Translations under genes and position numbers: made by a program
Shown: positions 23,332-31,533 of the stretch, piece after piece
Layout: each line of letters opens with the position of its first letter
Numbering within the stretch: the first letter of the stretch is position 1
Notes under the pieces: model-generated
What the model saw: only the letters and a program-made list of their open reading frames with translations
The model's database searches: none
Told to the model about the DNA's origin: nothing
Source: Derxia gummosa DSM 723
GTDB lineage: Bacteria > Pseudomonadota > Gammaproteobacteria > Burkholderiales > Burkholderiaceae_E
NCBI RefSeq assembly: GCF_000482785.1
Contig: NZ_AXWS01000019.1
Location: 1 to 64,000 of the forward strand
Reading direction: 5' to 3'
Length of the DNA stretch: 64,000 nt

Positions 23332-24921
23332 TCAGAACCAGAGCTGGCCGTAGCCGTACAGCGCGGCGCGCTGGGCCAGCCCGCCGAACTCGCTGGCGCC
23401 GGCCGTGCCCGCCGCGCCCGGTCCGCTGCCCGTGCTGCCGCTCGCGATCAGCCTGAGCGTCAGGCGCTCGCTCGCATGCCAGGCCGCCTCGGCCTGCCAG
23501 AAGCGGCTGCGGTCATAGCCGTTGACACGCACGAAGGCCGACAGGTCGAGGTCGGCGCGGCCGAAGGCGCGGTCCCAGGCGGCGCGCGCGAACCAGTTGC
23601 TGCGCACCACGGGCAGGCCGCGTTCGGCCAGGTCGTTGCGCCAGGCGGCGTAAGTGGCGCCGGCCTCGGGCGAGACCAGGCCGGCGCGGATCGCGCGCCA
23701 GCCGGCGGCATCGGGCGCGTCGTCCATGCGCCAGTGCTCGAGGCTGAGCTGCACCTCCCAGGGCGTGGTCCAGCTCGCGCCGATGACGCGGCGACTGGCC
23801 CAGGCGCGCGGGGCGGCGGGGTCGGCGGCGTCGAAGGCGGTCGCCGTCGCGCCGTCGCCCGTGGCGGCCGCCGCCGAGCCCGCCGCGTTGCCTGAACTGC
23901 CGGCCCCGCCGTTGCCGCCCGCCGCCGAGCCGGTCGCGCGCGGCGCCGAGCGCGGCCGGTTCGCGCCGCTCCATTCCAGCCAGACGATCACCGAATCGCC
24001 CGCGAGCCGCGACAGGTTGGCGCCGACCTGCGGCGCGCCGCCCTCCCGCGCCTGCGCCACCGCGTCGAAGGTCGTGCGCTCGTCGAGCACTGGCGCGAGC
24101 CGCAGTTGGGCCGCCGCGCGCCGGTTCGTGCGCTCGAAGCCGGGCGCGAGATCGGCCGTGGCGAGGGTGTCGCGCGCGCTCAGGCGCGGGATGAGCGCGA
24201 GCTGCGCCGAGCCGGCCGAGCCCAGCCATTGCGCGCGCAGCATCGCGGTGCCGAGGCGGTTCTCGCGCAGGCTGGCCGGGTCCTGGCTGGTGCGCGTGAC
24301 GACCGAGTAAGGGCGCAGGAAGTCGCTCGGGTTCCAGCCCTGGCCGAGGCCCTGGCGCTGGTTGACGCGGCCGGCGTCGAGGAAGAGGCCGTTGCCCGCG
24401 TCGAGGCTGGCCCAGGCTTCGCGCAGCGCGTTGCGGGTTTCGTCGGGGCGGTCGTCGCCCGCGAATTGCGCGGCTTCGAGCCGGTCGCTGAAGGCGAAGC
24501 GCCAGCGACCGGCGTCCCATTCGCGGCGGTAGTCGAGCGCCTCGCGCCAGGCGAAGACGGGCGTTGCCGTGCCGGTGCGCGCGGCGGCGTCGCGCCAGCT
24601 CAGGCGCTGCTGGCCGGCCTCGATGCGCAGGCCGGGCACGAGGCGCTCGGCGGGCGGCCCGGCGACGCCGAGGGCGAGCGCGTCGGCGGTGGCGTCGCCG
24701 GGCAATGCGACGCCGGACGGAAAGGCGGGCGCGATGCCGGGCGAAAGCGAGGGCGGCAAGGCCGGCGCGGCGGGCAGCGCGGGCACGCCTGAGGTCGGGG
24801 CCGGCGCCGCCTCGGCGTCGAGCCAGGGGCGGACGGGCGAGGCCGGGCCGGGGGCTTCATCGGCGCCAGCCACACCGCCGCCCAGCGCGATGCCCGCCAC
24901 GAGCAGCAGCCGGGCGCGCAT
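23332..24921 (-). CDS. predicted outer-membrane beta-barrel protein
   Basis: A 529-aa protein with a signal peptide (MRARLLLVAGIALGGGVAGADE), then a Pro/Ala-rich stretch, then many alternating amphipathic strands such as RWRFAFSDRLEAAQF and LTLRLIAS. It ends YGYGQLWF, a C-terminal aromatic suited to BAM-dependent barrel assembly. The motif NQRQGLGQGWNPSDFLRPYS is a recognisable internal mark. It starts on the stop codon of the LolA-like gene (TGATG), so the two are translated together. It is probably the outer-membrane partner of the upstream ABC system; the cargo is unknown. Confidence 0.75.
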   Translation of the reverse strand: MRARLLLVAGIALGGGVAGADEAPGPASPVRPWLDAEAAPAPTSGVPALPAAPALPPSLSPGIAPAFPSGVALPGDATADALALGVAGPPAERLVPGLRIEAGQQRLSWRDAAARTGTATPVFAWREALDYRREWDAGRWRFAFSDRLEAAQFAGDDRPDETRNALREAWASLDAGNGLFLDAGRVNQRQGLGQGWNPSDFLRPYSVVTRTSQDPASLRENRLGTAMLRAQWLGSAGSAQLALIPRLSARDTLATADLAPGFERTNRRAAAQLRLAPVLDERTTFDAVAQAREGGAPQVGANLSRLAGDSVIVWLEWSGANRPRSAPRATGSAAGGNGGAGSSGNAAGSAAAATGDGATATAFDAADPAAPRAWASRRVIGASWTTPWEVQLSLEHWRMDDAPDAAGWRAIRAGLVSPEAGATYAAWRNDLAERGLPVVRSNWFARAAWDRAFGRADLDLSAFVRVNGYDRSRFWQAEAAWHASERLTLRLIASGSTGSGPGAAGTAGASEFGGLAQRAALYGYGQLWF

Positions 24922-25787
24922 CACTCGCCCCGGAAGCGCGGCAGGTAGTCGCGCTGGAGCCAGTCCTCGGGGATGTCGCGCGGGGTGTACTCGCTCGTCT
25001 GCATCACCGTGACCCAGCCCGGATCGAGGCCGTCGATGATGACCGTCTCGGTCGGCCGCAGCGCGCCGGCTTCCTGCTGGAAGCGGCGGAACCAGGCGGT
25101 CTTGAGCAGCCGGTTCTCGGCGGTGAAGTAGCGCGCCATCACCGGCCGCGCGTCGCGCTCGTCGATCCAGTAGTCGACCACCGGATAGGGCACGTCGTCG
25201 CGGCGCGCGACGAGATGCAGCCGGCGCGTCGGGCGCTCGGCACCCTCGGCGTCCTTCACCGTCTCGGCGGCGTCGGACTCGATGCGGTAGTCGAGCGCGA
25301 GGCGGGTCGTCATCACGTCGCCGTTGCTGGCCTGGCCGAGCAGCCGCTGCTGCGGCGAGATGCGCACGCTGGTGCGCGCCGCCGGGTCGTAGAACCACAG
25401 GTCGAGGCCGTTGCGCAGCATGAGCTTGCCGGTGTCGCGCGCCGGACCGACGAAGCGCACGAGGTTGCGGTACTGGCCGCTGCCGTCGGTGGCGGGCCGC
25501 GCGTACACGGCGAGCGACGACGTGGCGACGAGCTTGCCGGCGCGGTATTCGGCGAGCGCGGTGCGCACCGAGAAGCTGCCGGCCGGATTGCGCACCGCGT
25601 CGCTCGCGGCCAGCAGGTCGGCGGCGCGGCCGGTGCCCGCCGGCGTGGCGGCGCCGGGTGCGTCGCCGAGGTTGGCGCCGCCGGGTGTCGCGCCGGCGGC
25701 GCGCGCGGCAGGGTGGGCGAGCAGGGCGGCCAGCGGCGCGAGGGCGCCGGCCGCGATCAGCCGACGGCGGTTTGCAAGGGTTTGCAT
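24921..25787 (-). CDS. periplasmic LolA-like protein (outer-membrane lipoprotein-sorting family)
   Basis: A 288-aa exported protein with an N-terminal signal MQTLANRRRLIAAGALAPLAALLAHPAARA. It has an RR pair before the hydrophobic core, so Tat export is possible. The mature part resembles the LolA-like family (PF17131-type): FSVRTALAEYRAGKLVATSS, LWFYDPAARTSVRISPQQRLLGQ, DYWIDERDARPVMARYFTAENRL and PRDIPEDWLQRDYLP. Family members sit with FtsX/LolD-type ABC genes and are thought to carry lipids or lipoproteins across the periplasm. Start 25787 is chosen for the signal peptide. Confidence 0.8.
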   Translation of the reverse strand: MQTLANRRRLIAAGALAPLAALLAHPAARAAGATPGGANLGDAPGAATPAGTGRAADLLAASDAVRNPAGSFSVRTALAEYRAGKLVATSSLAVYARPATDGSGQYRNLVRFVGPARDTGKLMLRNGLDLWFYDPAARTSVRISPQQRLLGQASNGDVMTTRLALDYRIESDAAETVKDAEGAERPTRRLHLVARRDDVPYPVVDYWIDERDARPVMARYFTAENRLLKTAWFRRFQQEAGALRPTETVIIDGLDPGWVTVMQTSEYTPRDIPEDWLQRDYLPRFRGE

Positions 25788-25869
25788 GGCAGTGGCGGGG
25801 AGGACGTTGCAAAGGATTGCGGTGGCGAACTCGGACGCTTGCGCGCGGATTGGCGCGGGCGGGGCGCGA

Positions 25870-27360
25870 TCAGGCATGGCGCAGTGCCTCCACGATCTCC
25901 AGCCGCGAGGCGCGCCGGGCCGGCCACCAGCTCGACACGCAGGCCAGCAGCGCGAGCAGGCCGACCGCCAGCGCCAGCAGCTCGGGCGAGCCGAAGGCAT
26001 CGACGCCGATCGGCACTGCCTGGCCCCGGCCCGGCGGCGTCCAGGTCAGGCCGGCGTGGTTGATGCCGTACTCGGCCAGCAGCGTCGCCAGCAACGTGCC
26101 GCCGCCCGCGCCGATCAGGCCGATGAGCGCGCCCTCCAGCACGAACATGCGGCGGATGCTGACGCGGCGCAGGCCGATCGCGCGCAGCGTGCCGATCTCG
26201 CCGATGCGCTCGCCGATGGCCATGTTCACCGCGTTCGACACCGAGAACAGCGTGACGATGCCCATGATCACCGCGACGAAGCCGAACATGCTCCCGAACA
26301 TCCCGACGATCTGCCCGTACTGCGGATTGATCGTCCCGAAGTCGTGGATCTCGACCGGCTGGGCGCGGTCGGCCAGCAGCGCGGCGATACGTTCGCGCGC
26401 GGCCTCCAGGTCGGCCGTGCAGTGGAGCTGCACCACCACCGCCGAGGCGCCGTGCGCGTCGGGGCCGAACACCAGCCGCTGCGCGAGGCCGAGCGGCAGC
26501 GACACCTGCATCATGTCCAGCTCGCGCATCGCCTGGCGCTCGACGCGCTCGACGCGCATGCGCACCACGTTGGGCGCGCCGCCGGTGCCGGCCGCGAGCA
26601 GCTCGATGCCGATGTCGTCGATGACCGGCGGCGCGGGGCGGGCAGCGGTGGCGGCACCGGACGCCGCGCCGGCCGCTCCCGTGCCGGGCGTGCCCGCCAC
26701 GGCCGGCGCAATCGCCGCCGCGCCGGCCTGCGCCGATTCCGCCGCGTTGCGCGCCACCAGCGCCGACAGGTCGTCGGCCATCGCGGGGGCGTCGGCGTCG
26801 TCCCTCGGCGGCAGGCGCTGGCAGTCGCGCACTTCCAGCGCCTCGCACAGGCCCAGCAGTTGCGCGAGGCCGTGGCCGATCGTGCCGCTGTCGGGCCGGT
26901 CGGCGCGCAGCGCGCTGCCCATGGGCGGCATGTCGAGGCCGGAGTCGTCCCATTCGAGCATCGCGGCGCGGTCGTCGGGCCGCCAGCCGCTGGCGATGAA
27001 GTTGCTCGACGTGCCGGCCGCGAAATTGCCGGCCACGCCCTGCACATGCAGCACCGGCGTGACGATGTTGATCATCGGGCCGAGCTGGGGGTCGGCGCGC
27101 AGCTTCGCGACGATGGCGTCGGCATCGCGCAGCGCGAAGCGGCCGGCGTCGGCGCGGCCGAAGTCGAGCCAGCCGCGCGCGGCAATCGTCAGATGGCCGG
27201 CGTTGCGGATGGTCTCGGTACGCACGGCCTTGATGGTGGCGGCCACGTAGCCGCCGAAGATCACGATGGCCGCCGCGCCCACGGCGATGGCCGACAGCGT
27301 GAGCGCGCTGCGGCGGCGGTTGCGCAGCAGGTTGCGCCAGGCGAGTTGCAGCGTGTTCAT
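25870..27360 (-). CDS. ABC transporter permease, FtsX/MacB/LolCE type
   Basis: A 496-aa inner-membrane protein of the four-helix FtsX/MacB type. TM1 follows NTLQLAWRNLLRNRRRSALT. A large periplasmic domain (about residues 45-350) contains an Ala/Gly-rich insert (about 215-255). Three C-terminal helices follow, around FGFVAVIMGIVTLFSVSNAV, FVLEGALIGLIGAGGG and LALAVGLLALLACVSSWWPA. The gene overlaps the ATPase gene by 4 bases. Such permeases act by mechanotransmission, pulling lipoprotein or other substrate from the outer leaflet to a periplasmic carrier, here probably the LolA-like protein. Confidence 0.88.
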   Translation of the reverse strand: MNTLQLAWRNLLRNRRRSALTLSAIAVGAAAIVIFGGYVAATIKAVRTETIRNAGHLTIAARGWLDFGRADAGRFALRDADAIVAKLRADPQLGPMINIVTPVLHVQGVAGNFAAGTSSNFIASGWRPDDRAAMLEWDDSGLDMPPMGSALRADRPDSGTIGHGLAQLLGLCEALEVRDCQRLPPRDDADAPAMADDLSALVARNAAESAQAGAAAIAPAVAGTPGTGAAGAASGAATAARPAPPVIDDIGIELLAAGTGGAPNVVRMRVERVERQAMRELDMMQVSLPLGLAQRLVFGPDAHGASAVVVQLHCTADLEAARERIAALLADRAQPVEIHDFGTINPQYGQIVGMFGSMFGFVAVIMGIVTLFSVSNAVNMAIGERIGEIGTLRAIGLRRVSIRRMFVLEGALIGLIGAGGGTLLATLLAEYGINHAGLTWTPPGRGQAVPIGVDAFGSPELLALAVGLLALLACVSSWWPARRASRLEIVEALRHA

Positions 27361-28178
27361 GCGCGCGCTCCGGCGGCGGGCGTGGCGCGCGGGTCCGGCG
27401 CGGTCACGCGGCCGTCCTCCAGCAGCACCAGCACGTCGGCATGGCCCATGAGCTGGGCGTCGTGCGACGAGAACACGAAGCTCGTGCCGAGCCGGCGCTG
27501 CATGTCGCGCATCAGCTCGATGATCGCGGCGCCGGTCGCCCGGTCGAGGTTGGCGGTGGGTTCGTCGGCCAGCACCAGCGCGGGCGAGTTGGCCAGCGCG
27601 CGCGCGATGGCGACGCGCTGACGCTGGCCGCCCGACAGTTCGCCGGGGCGGCGGCCTTCCTTGCCGGCGAGGCCGACGGCCGCGAGCAGCTCGCGCGCCC
27701 GTTCGCGGCGCGAGCGCGCGTCGCCGGCGCCGAGCTGCATCGGGTACTCGACGTTCTCGAGCGCCGTGAGCACCGGCAGCAGGTTGAAGTTCTGGAACAC
27801 GAAGCCGAGCCGGCGCGCGCGGAAGTCGGCGCGCGCGTCGTCGTCGAGCGCGTCGAGCGCGACGCCGTCGATCTCGACGCCGCCGCCGGCATCGGGCCGG
27901 TCGAGCGCGCCCGCGATCTGGAGCAGCGTGCTCTTGCCGCTGCCCGACGGCCCGGCGATCACGCTGAAGGCGCCGCGCGGCAGGTCGAGGTCGATGCCGC
28001 GCAGCGCATGCACGGCGGCGGCGCCCGTGCCGTAGGTGCGGCTGACGCGGCGCAGGCGGGCGATCGGGTCGGCTTCGGTGGCGTTCGCGGGCCGCGCCGT
28101 GGCGTCGGCGGACGCGGCGGGCAGGCGCGGGCCGGCGCGGTCGGCCGGGGCGGCGGCGATCGACGGAGTGGCGCTCAT
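27357..28178 (-). CDS. ABC transporter ATP-binding protein, LolD/MacB type
   Basis: A 273-aa ATPase with all catalytic motifs intact: Walker A AGPSGSGKSTLL, signature LSGGQRQRVAIARAL, Walker B LVLADEPTANLD, and switch histidine FSSHD. The LADEPTANLD form and overall pattern fit the LolD/MacB/FtsE branch. A roughly 35-residue Ala-rich N-terminal extension is unusual, and the true start may be internal. It pairs with the permease downstream (ATGA overlap). Confidence 0.9.
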   Translation of the reverse strand: MSATPSIAAAPADRAGPRLPAASADATARPANATEADPIARLRRVSRTYGTGAAAVHALRGIDLDLPRGAFSVIAGPSGSGKSTLLQIAGALDRPDAGGGVEIDGVALDALDDDARADFRARRLGFVFQNFNLLPVLTALENVEYPMQLGAGDARSRRERARELLAAVGLAGKEGRRPGELSGGQRQRVAIARALANSPALVLADEPTANLDRATGAAIIELMRDMQRRLGTSFVFSSHDAQLMGHADVLVLLEDGRVTAPDPRATPAAGARA

Positions 28179-28187
28179 CGCCTCGCC

Positions 28188-28661
28188 TCAGCGCAGGTGC
28201 ACCAGCACGGTCGCGGCGGGGTCGCCGAGAGCGATGCGGGCGTCGCGGAAATCGGGCGGGCCGGCGCGGCCGCGCGCGTCGTTGCTGAAGCCGTAGGGCT
28301 CCTTCGGGATGCCGAACATGCCCTTGTCGAGCTTCTCGTTGTCGTTCTCGTCGTGATAGACGGCGACCGCGTAATTGCCCGGCGCGAGGTTGCGGAAGGT
28401 GACGCTGGTGCGCCCGGCCAGCGGCGCGACGCGTTGCGCGACGACATGGGCGCCCTCCTCGGGAAAGCGCTCGGCGCGGTCGTACACGGCCACGGCCAGA
28501 TGGCCCTTCTGCGAGGCGGCACCGTCGATGTCCACGGTGAGGTCGGCTGCGCGGGCGGCCGGCGCGGCGAGGCTGGCGGCCAGCGCGAGGGCGGCGACGG
28601 GCAGGGCGGCGACGAGGCGGCGGGCCGGTCGGGCGCAGGCGAGGGGGGCGGGGCGCTGCAT
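28188..28661 (-). CDS. secreted DUF2141-like protein
   Basis: A 157-aa exported protein. The signal region runs to about residue 39 (ALALAASLAAPAARA), and the mature part begins ADLTVDIDG. The pattern GHLAVAVYDRAERFPEEG, FRNLAPGNYAVAVYHDENDN and KLDKGMFGIPKEPYGFSNDA is typical of DUF2141, a beta-sandwich family of unknown role. It is the first gene of the five-gene envelope operon, 9 bases before the ATPase gene, and transcribed away from the two-component genes. Confidence 0.85.
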   Translation of the reverse strand: MQRPAPLACARPARRLVAALPVAALALAASLAAPAARAADLTVDIDGAASQKGHLAVAVYDRAERFPEEGAHVVAQRVAPLAGRTSVTFRNLAPGNYAVAVYHDENDNEKLDKGMFGIPKEPYGFSNDARGRAGPPDFRDARIALGDPAATVLVHLR

Positions 28662-28817
28662 GGCGATCTCCTTGGGTGCGGGTTCCTGACGGCCCGCATT
28701 GCAGCGCCCGGATGTATCGGCGGCTTGTCATGGCCGGGCGGTCTTGTATTGCCGCGTATCGCGCCACGCGGCGGATACGTGGCGATACATGCCGGCGTGC
28801 AAAGCGCACAGAATCGG

Positions 28818-28871
28818 CCCGCGCCGCCCGCGCCGCCCGCGCCGCCCGCGCCGCCCGCGCCGCCCGCGCCG
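28818..28871 (+). repeat. six perfect 9-base tandem repeats upstream of the response regulator
   Basis: The unit CCCGCGCCG occurs six times without a mismatch (28818-28871), followed by two copies of the variant CCGGTGTCG (28872-28889). It lies in the 285-base gap between the divergent DUF2141-like gene and the response regulator. If an upstream GTG were used, the repeats would encode Pro-Pro-Ala units. Slippage here would change promoter spacing or add whole codons. Confidence 0.85.
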
Positions 28872-28946
28872 CCGGTGTCGCCGGTGTCGCCGGTGCCCGG
28901 CCGGCCGCCGCCGGCATCCGCCTTCCCGATCCGTCCAGTCCCAGCC

Positions 28947-29687
28947 GTGCAAGCCCGCCCCGACCACATCCTCATCGTCGACGACGACCCCGACATCCGC
29001 GACCTGCTCGCCGACTACCTCGCGCGTCAGGACTTCCGCGTGAGCTGCGCCGCCGACGGCCGCCAGATGCGTGCCGCGCTCGCCAGCGGCCCGGTGGACC
29101 TCATCGTGCTCGACCTCATGCTGCCCGGCGAGGACGGCATCAGCCTGTTCCGCTGGCTGCGCGCCGGCGCCCATGCGCTGCTGCCGGTGGTGATGCTCAC
29201 CGCGCGCGGCGACGACGTGGACCGCATCGTCGGCCTCGAACTCGGCGCCGACGACTACCTCGGCAAGCCCTTCGTCCCGCGCGAGCTGGTGGCTCGCATC
29301 CGCGCCGTGCTGCGGCGCACGCGCATGCTGCCGCGCCCGCTCGCGGCCGAGGAGCCGGCGCGCTGGCTTGCCTTCGGCGACTGGCGGCTCGACACCGTCG
29401 AGCGCGTGCTGATCGATGCGCGCGGCGCCGTCGTGCCGCTGTCGGGCGCCGAGTACGGGCTGCTGCGCTTCTTCCTCGACCATCCCAACCGCGTGGTCAG
29501 CCGCGACCAGCTGCTCGCCCACCTGGCCGGGCGCGAGGCCGAGGCCTACGACCGCGCGATCGACCTGCGCGTCAGCCGGCTGCGCCGCCGCCTCGGTGAC
29601 GACGCGCGCGAGCCGGCCTACATCAAGACCGTGCGCAACGAGGGCTATGTGTTCTGCAAGACGGTGACGGAGCAGGCCGATGGCTGA
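28947..29687 (+). CDS. OmpR-family response regulator
   Basis: A 246-aa DNA-binding response regulator. The receiver domain has acidic pocket IVDDDPD, the phosphorylated Asp in LIVLDLMLPGEDG, Thr in MLTARGDD and Lys in YLGKPFVPREL. The winged-helix domain has LSGAEYGLLRFFLDHPNRVVSRDQL, DLRVSRLRRRLGD and IKTVRNEGYVF. The start is uncertain: GTG 28947 gives a standard length, but GTG codons upstream would add a Pro-rich leader through the 9-base repeats. It overlaps the kinase gene by 8 bases and is likely the regulator of the divergent envelope operon or of the RTX genes. Confidence 0.9.
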   Translation: MQARPDHILIVDDDPDIRDLLADYLARQDFRVSCAADGRQMRAALASGPVDLIVLDLMLPGEDGISLFRWLRAGAHALLPVVMLTARGDDVDRIVGLELGADDYLGKPFVPRELVARIRAVLRRTRMLPRPLAAEEPARWLAFGDWRLDTVERVLIDARGAVVPLSGAEYGLLRFFLDHPNRVVSRDQLLAHLAGREAEAYDRAIDLRVSRLRRRLGDDAREPAYIKTVRNEGYVFCKTVTEQADG

Positions 29688-31197
29688 GCGCGATTCCGCC
29701 GTCGGCGGCCGGGCGGGCGCGCCGGCCGGTCCCGTTCCGGCGTCGTCGCGCGGGCGCGCCGGCCCGCTGGCCCGCCTGCGCGACTGGTGCCCGCCGTTGC
29801 CGGCGCGCTTCAACACCCTGGCCGCGCGGCTGATGCTGCTGCTCGGCGTGACGGTGCTGCTGCTCCAGCTCGTCAGCTTCGGCGGCGTGCGCGCCATCCG
29901 CGACCACGAGACCGGCGTGCAGATGTACGCCTTCATGGCCGCCGACCTCGACCTCCAGCGCGACTTCCTGCGCAGCCTGCCGGTCGAGCAGCGCGCCGCC
30001 TGGCTGCCCAAGCTCAACCGCGGCTACTACCGGCTCGCGGTGCTGCCGGCCGACGCCGAGTTCATCGACATCTCCGCCCATCCCGACATCCGCCAGCCCT
30101 ACGAGGCGATCGAGGCCCGGCTGCACACGCGGTCGTGGGCACGGCCGGCGCGCGCGGTACTGGCCCGGCCCCGGCCCGACGAGGACTGGCTGCCCGGCGT
30201 CGTCATCGATCTCGACGGCGAGCAATGGCTGGCCGTGCTGTTCTATACCGAGGCGCCCAACGCAGCGCCGCCGCCCACCACCATCGCGCTCTACCTCGGG
30301 GCGGTGCTGCTCGTGGTGGGCGTGATCGCGGTGCTGATCGCGCGTGTCGCCGGCCGCAGCCTCGCCGGCTTCGCGCGCGCGGCCGAGCGGCTGTCCACCG
30401 ACCTCAACGCGCCGCCGCTGCCCGAGCGCGGGCCGGTCGAGGTGGTGCGCGTGGCGGCCGCCTTCAACCGCATGCAGTCGGCGATCCGGCGCCATCTCGA
30501 CGAGCGCACCGAGATCCTCGCGGCCGTCTCGCACGACCTCAAGACGCCGCTCACCCGGCTGCGCCTGCGCGCCGAGAACCTGCCCGACGAGCTGCCGCAG
30601 CGCGCGCGCTTCATCGCCGACATCGAGGCGATGACCGATCTCGTGGGCGAAGGGCTCGACTACGCCCGCAGCGCCCAGTTGCGCGAGGCGCGCAGCCCGG
30701 TCGATCTCGACCGGCTGGTCGCCGCGCTGGCCGACGACGCGCGCGACACCGGCGCCCGCGTCGAGGTGTCGGGCCGGCTCGGCGCCCCCGTCATCGCCGC
30801 GCCGCGCGCGCTGCAACGCGCGGTGCAGAACCTGCTCGACAACGCGCTGCGCTACGGCGACGGCGCGGCGGAGATCACGCTCGAACGCCTCGGCGGCGAG
30901 GATGACGGGCTTGCCGGCATGCATGCGTCCGGCTCTGCCCAGTCGCGCCCCGACGCGGCTGCCGCCCGCCTGCGCCTGACCGTCGCCGATCGTGGGCCGG
31001 GCCTCGCGCCCGAGCTGCTGGAGCGGGTGTTCGAGCCCTTCTACCGGGTGGAAGGTTCGCGCAGCCGGGCTTCGGGCGGCACCGGACTTGGCCTCGCCAT
31101 CGCCCGCAACCTGGTGCGCGGCCAGGGCGGCGACATCGTGCTGGCCAACCGGCCGGGCGGCGGATTGCTGGCGGTGCTGGAGCTGCCGGCCGGGTGA
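29680..31197 (+). CDS. sensor histidine kinase
   Basis: A 505-aa membrane kinase. TM1 is around residues 45-65 (LAARLMLLLGVTVLLLQLVS), followed by a periplasmic sensor region (about 70-205), TM2 (about 206-226), and HAMP. The H box is AAVSHDLKTPLTRLRLRAEN, the N box QNLLDNALRYG, and the G boxes DRGPGLAPE and GGTGLGLAIARNLV. The phospho-acceptor is the His in SHDLKTP. It resembles the EnvZ-like class. The input signal is unknown. It overlaps the response regulator gene and is followed by an RTX-tail fragment. Confidence 0.93.
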   Translation: MAERDSAVGGRAGAPAGPVPASSRGRAGPLARLRDWCPPLPARFNTLAARLMLLLGVTVLLLQLVSFGGVRAIRDHETGVQMYAFMAADLDLQRDFLRSLPVEQRAAWLPKLNRGYYRLAVLPADAEFIDISAHPDIRQPYEAIEARLHTRSWARPARAVLARPRPDEDWLPGVVIDLDGEQWLAVLFYTEAPNAAPPPTTIALYLGAVLLVVGVIAVLIARVAGRSLAGFARAAERLSTDLNAPPLPERGPVEVVRVAAAFNRMQSAIRRHLDERTEILAAVSHDLKTPLTRLRLRAENLPDELPQRARFIADIEAMTDLVGEGLDYARSAQLREARSPVDLDRLVAALADDARDTGARVEVSGRLGAPVIAAPRALQRAVQNLLDNALRYGDGAAEITLERLGGEDDGLAGMHASGSAQSRPDAAAARLRLTVADRGPGLAPELLERVFEPFYRVEGSRSRASGGTGLGLAIARNLVRGQGGDIVLANRPGGGLLAVLELPAG

Positions 31198-31307
31198 CGG
31201 GTGGCGCGCTGTCCGGTGTGATCTACCCTCGACACGATCGAGTGCGCGGCGCGCTGGTCGGCGGCGGCAACCGGTGCGGCAGCATCGTCGCCGACCCGGT
31301 CGCGGCC

Positions 31308-31358
31308 GTGATCGGCGGCGCGGCGCTCACGGCGTCGGACTTCGGGCTGTTCGCCTGA
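31308..31358 (+). pseudogene. second 3' remnant of an RTX gene
   Basis: Seventeen codons read VIGGAALTASDFGLFA and TGA. They match the last 17 codons of the full RTX gene (34705-34755) at 49 of 51 bases, and the match runs a few bases past the stop. The frame stays open upstream, but the encoded sequence no longer resembles an RTX protein. It looks like the residue of a deleted or recombined paralogue. Confidence 0.75.
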
Positions 31359-31485
31359 GGTGGGCGGGGTGCTGGGCCGGCTGAGCGGCCGCTTCCCCGC
31401 CCCAGTGTGAAATCCCGCACGAATCGTGACGAACGCACGCGCTGATTGCTGTGGATGAAGCCGTCCGAGGTTCCCCGGAGCGCAC

Positions 31486-31520
31486 GGAGGATGAGAGGGT
31501 CCGGGCCTCATTCATCCTCC
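31486..31520 (+). promoter_or_regulatory. hairpin just upstream of the RTX ribosome-binding site
   Basis: GGAGGATGA (31486-31494) is perfectly complementary to TCATCCTCC (31512-31520). Inside, GAGG (31495-31498) can pair with CCTC (31506-31509). The right arm ends one base before GAGG (31522-31525), the likely Shine-Dalgarno of the RTX gene (ATG at 31534). The left arm itself looks like a strong ribosome-binding sequence. The structure could affect translation; no evidence beyond the pairing. Confidence 0.5.
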
Positions 31521-31533
31521 CGAGGTTTGCGCC

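Larger units (their letters stand above)
31198..31533. other. 336-base gap between kinase and RTX gene
   Basis: It holds a second RTX-tail fragment (31308-31358) and a hairpin next to the RTX ribosome-binding site (31486-31520). The middle part (31359-31485) presumably carries the RTX promoter, but no sigma-70 hexamers could be assigned with confidence. No complete gene is seen. Confidence 0.6.
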
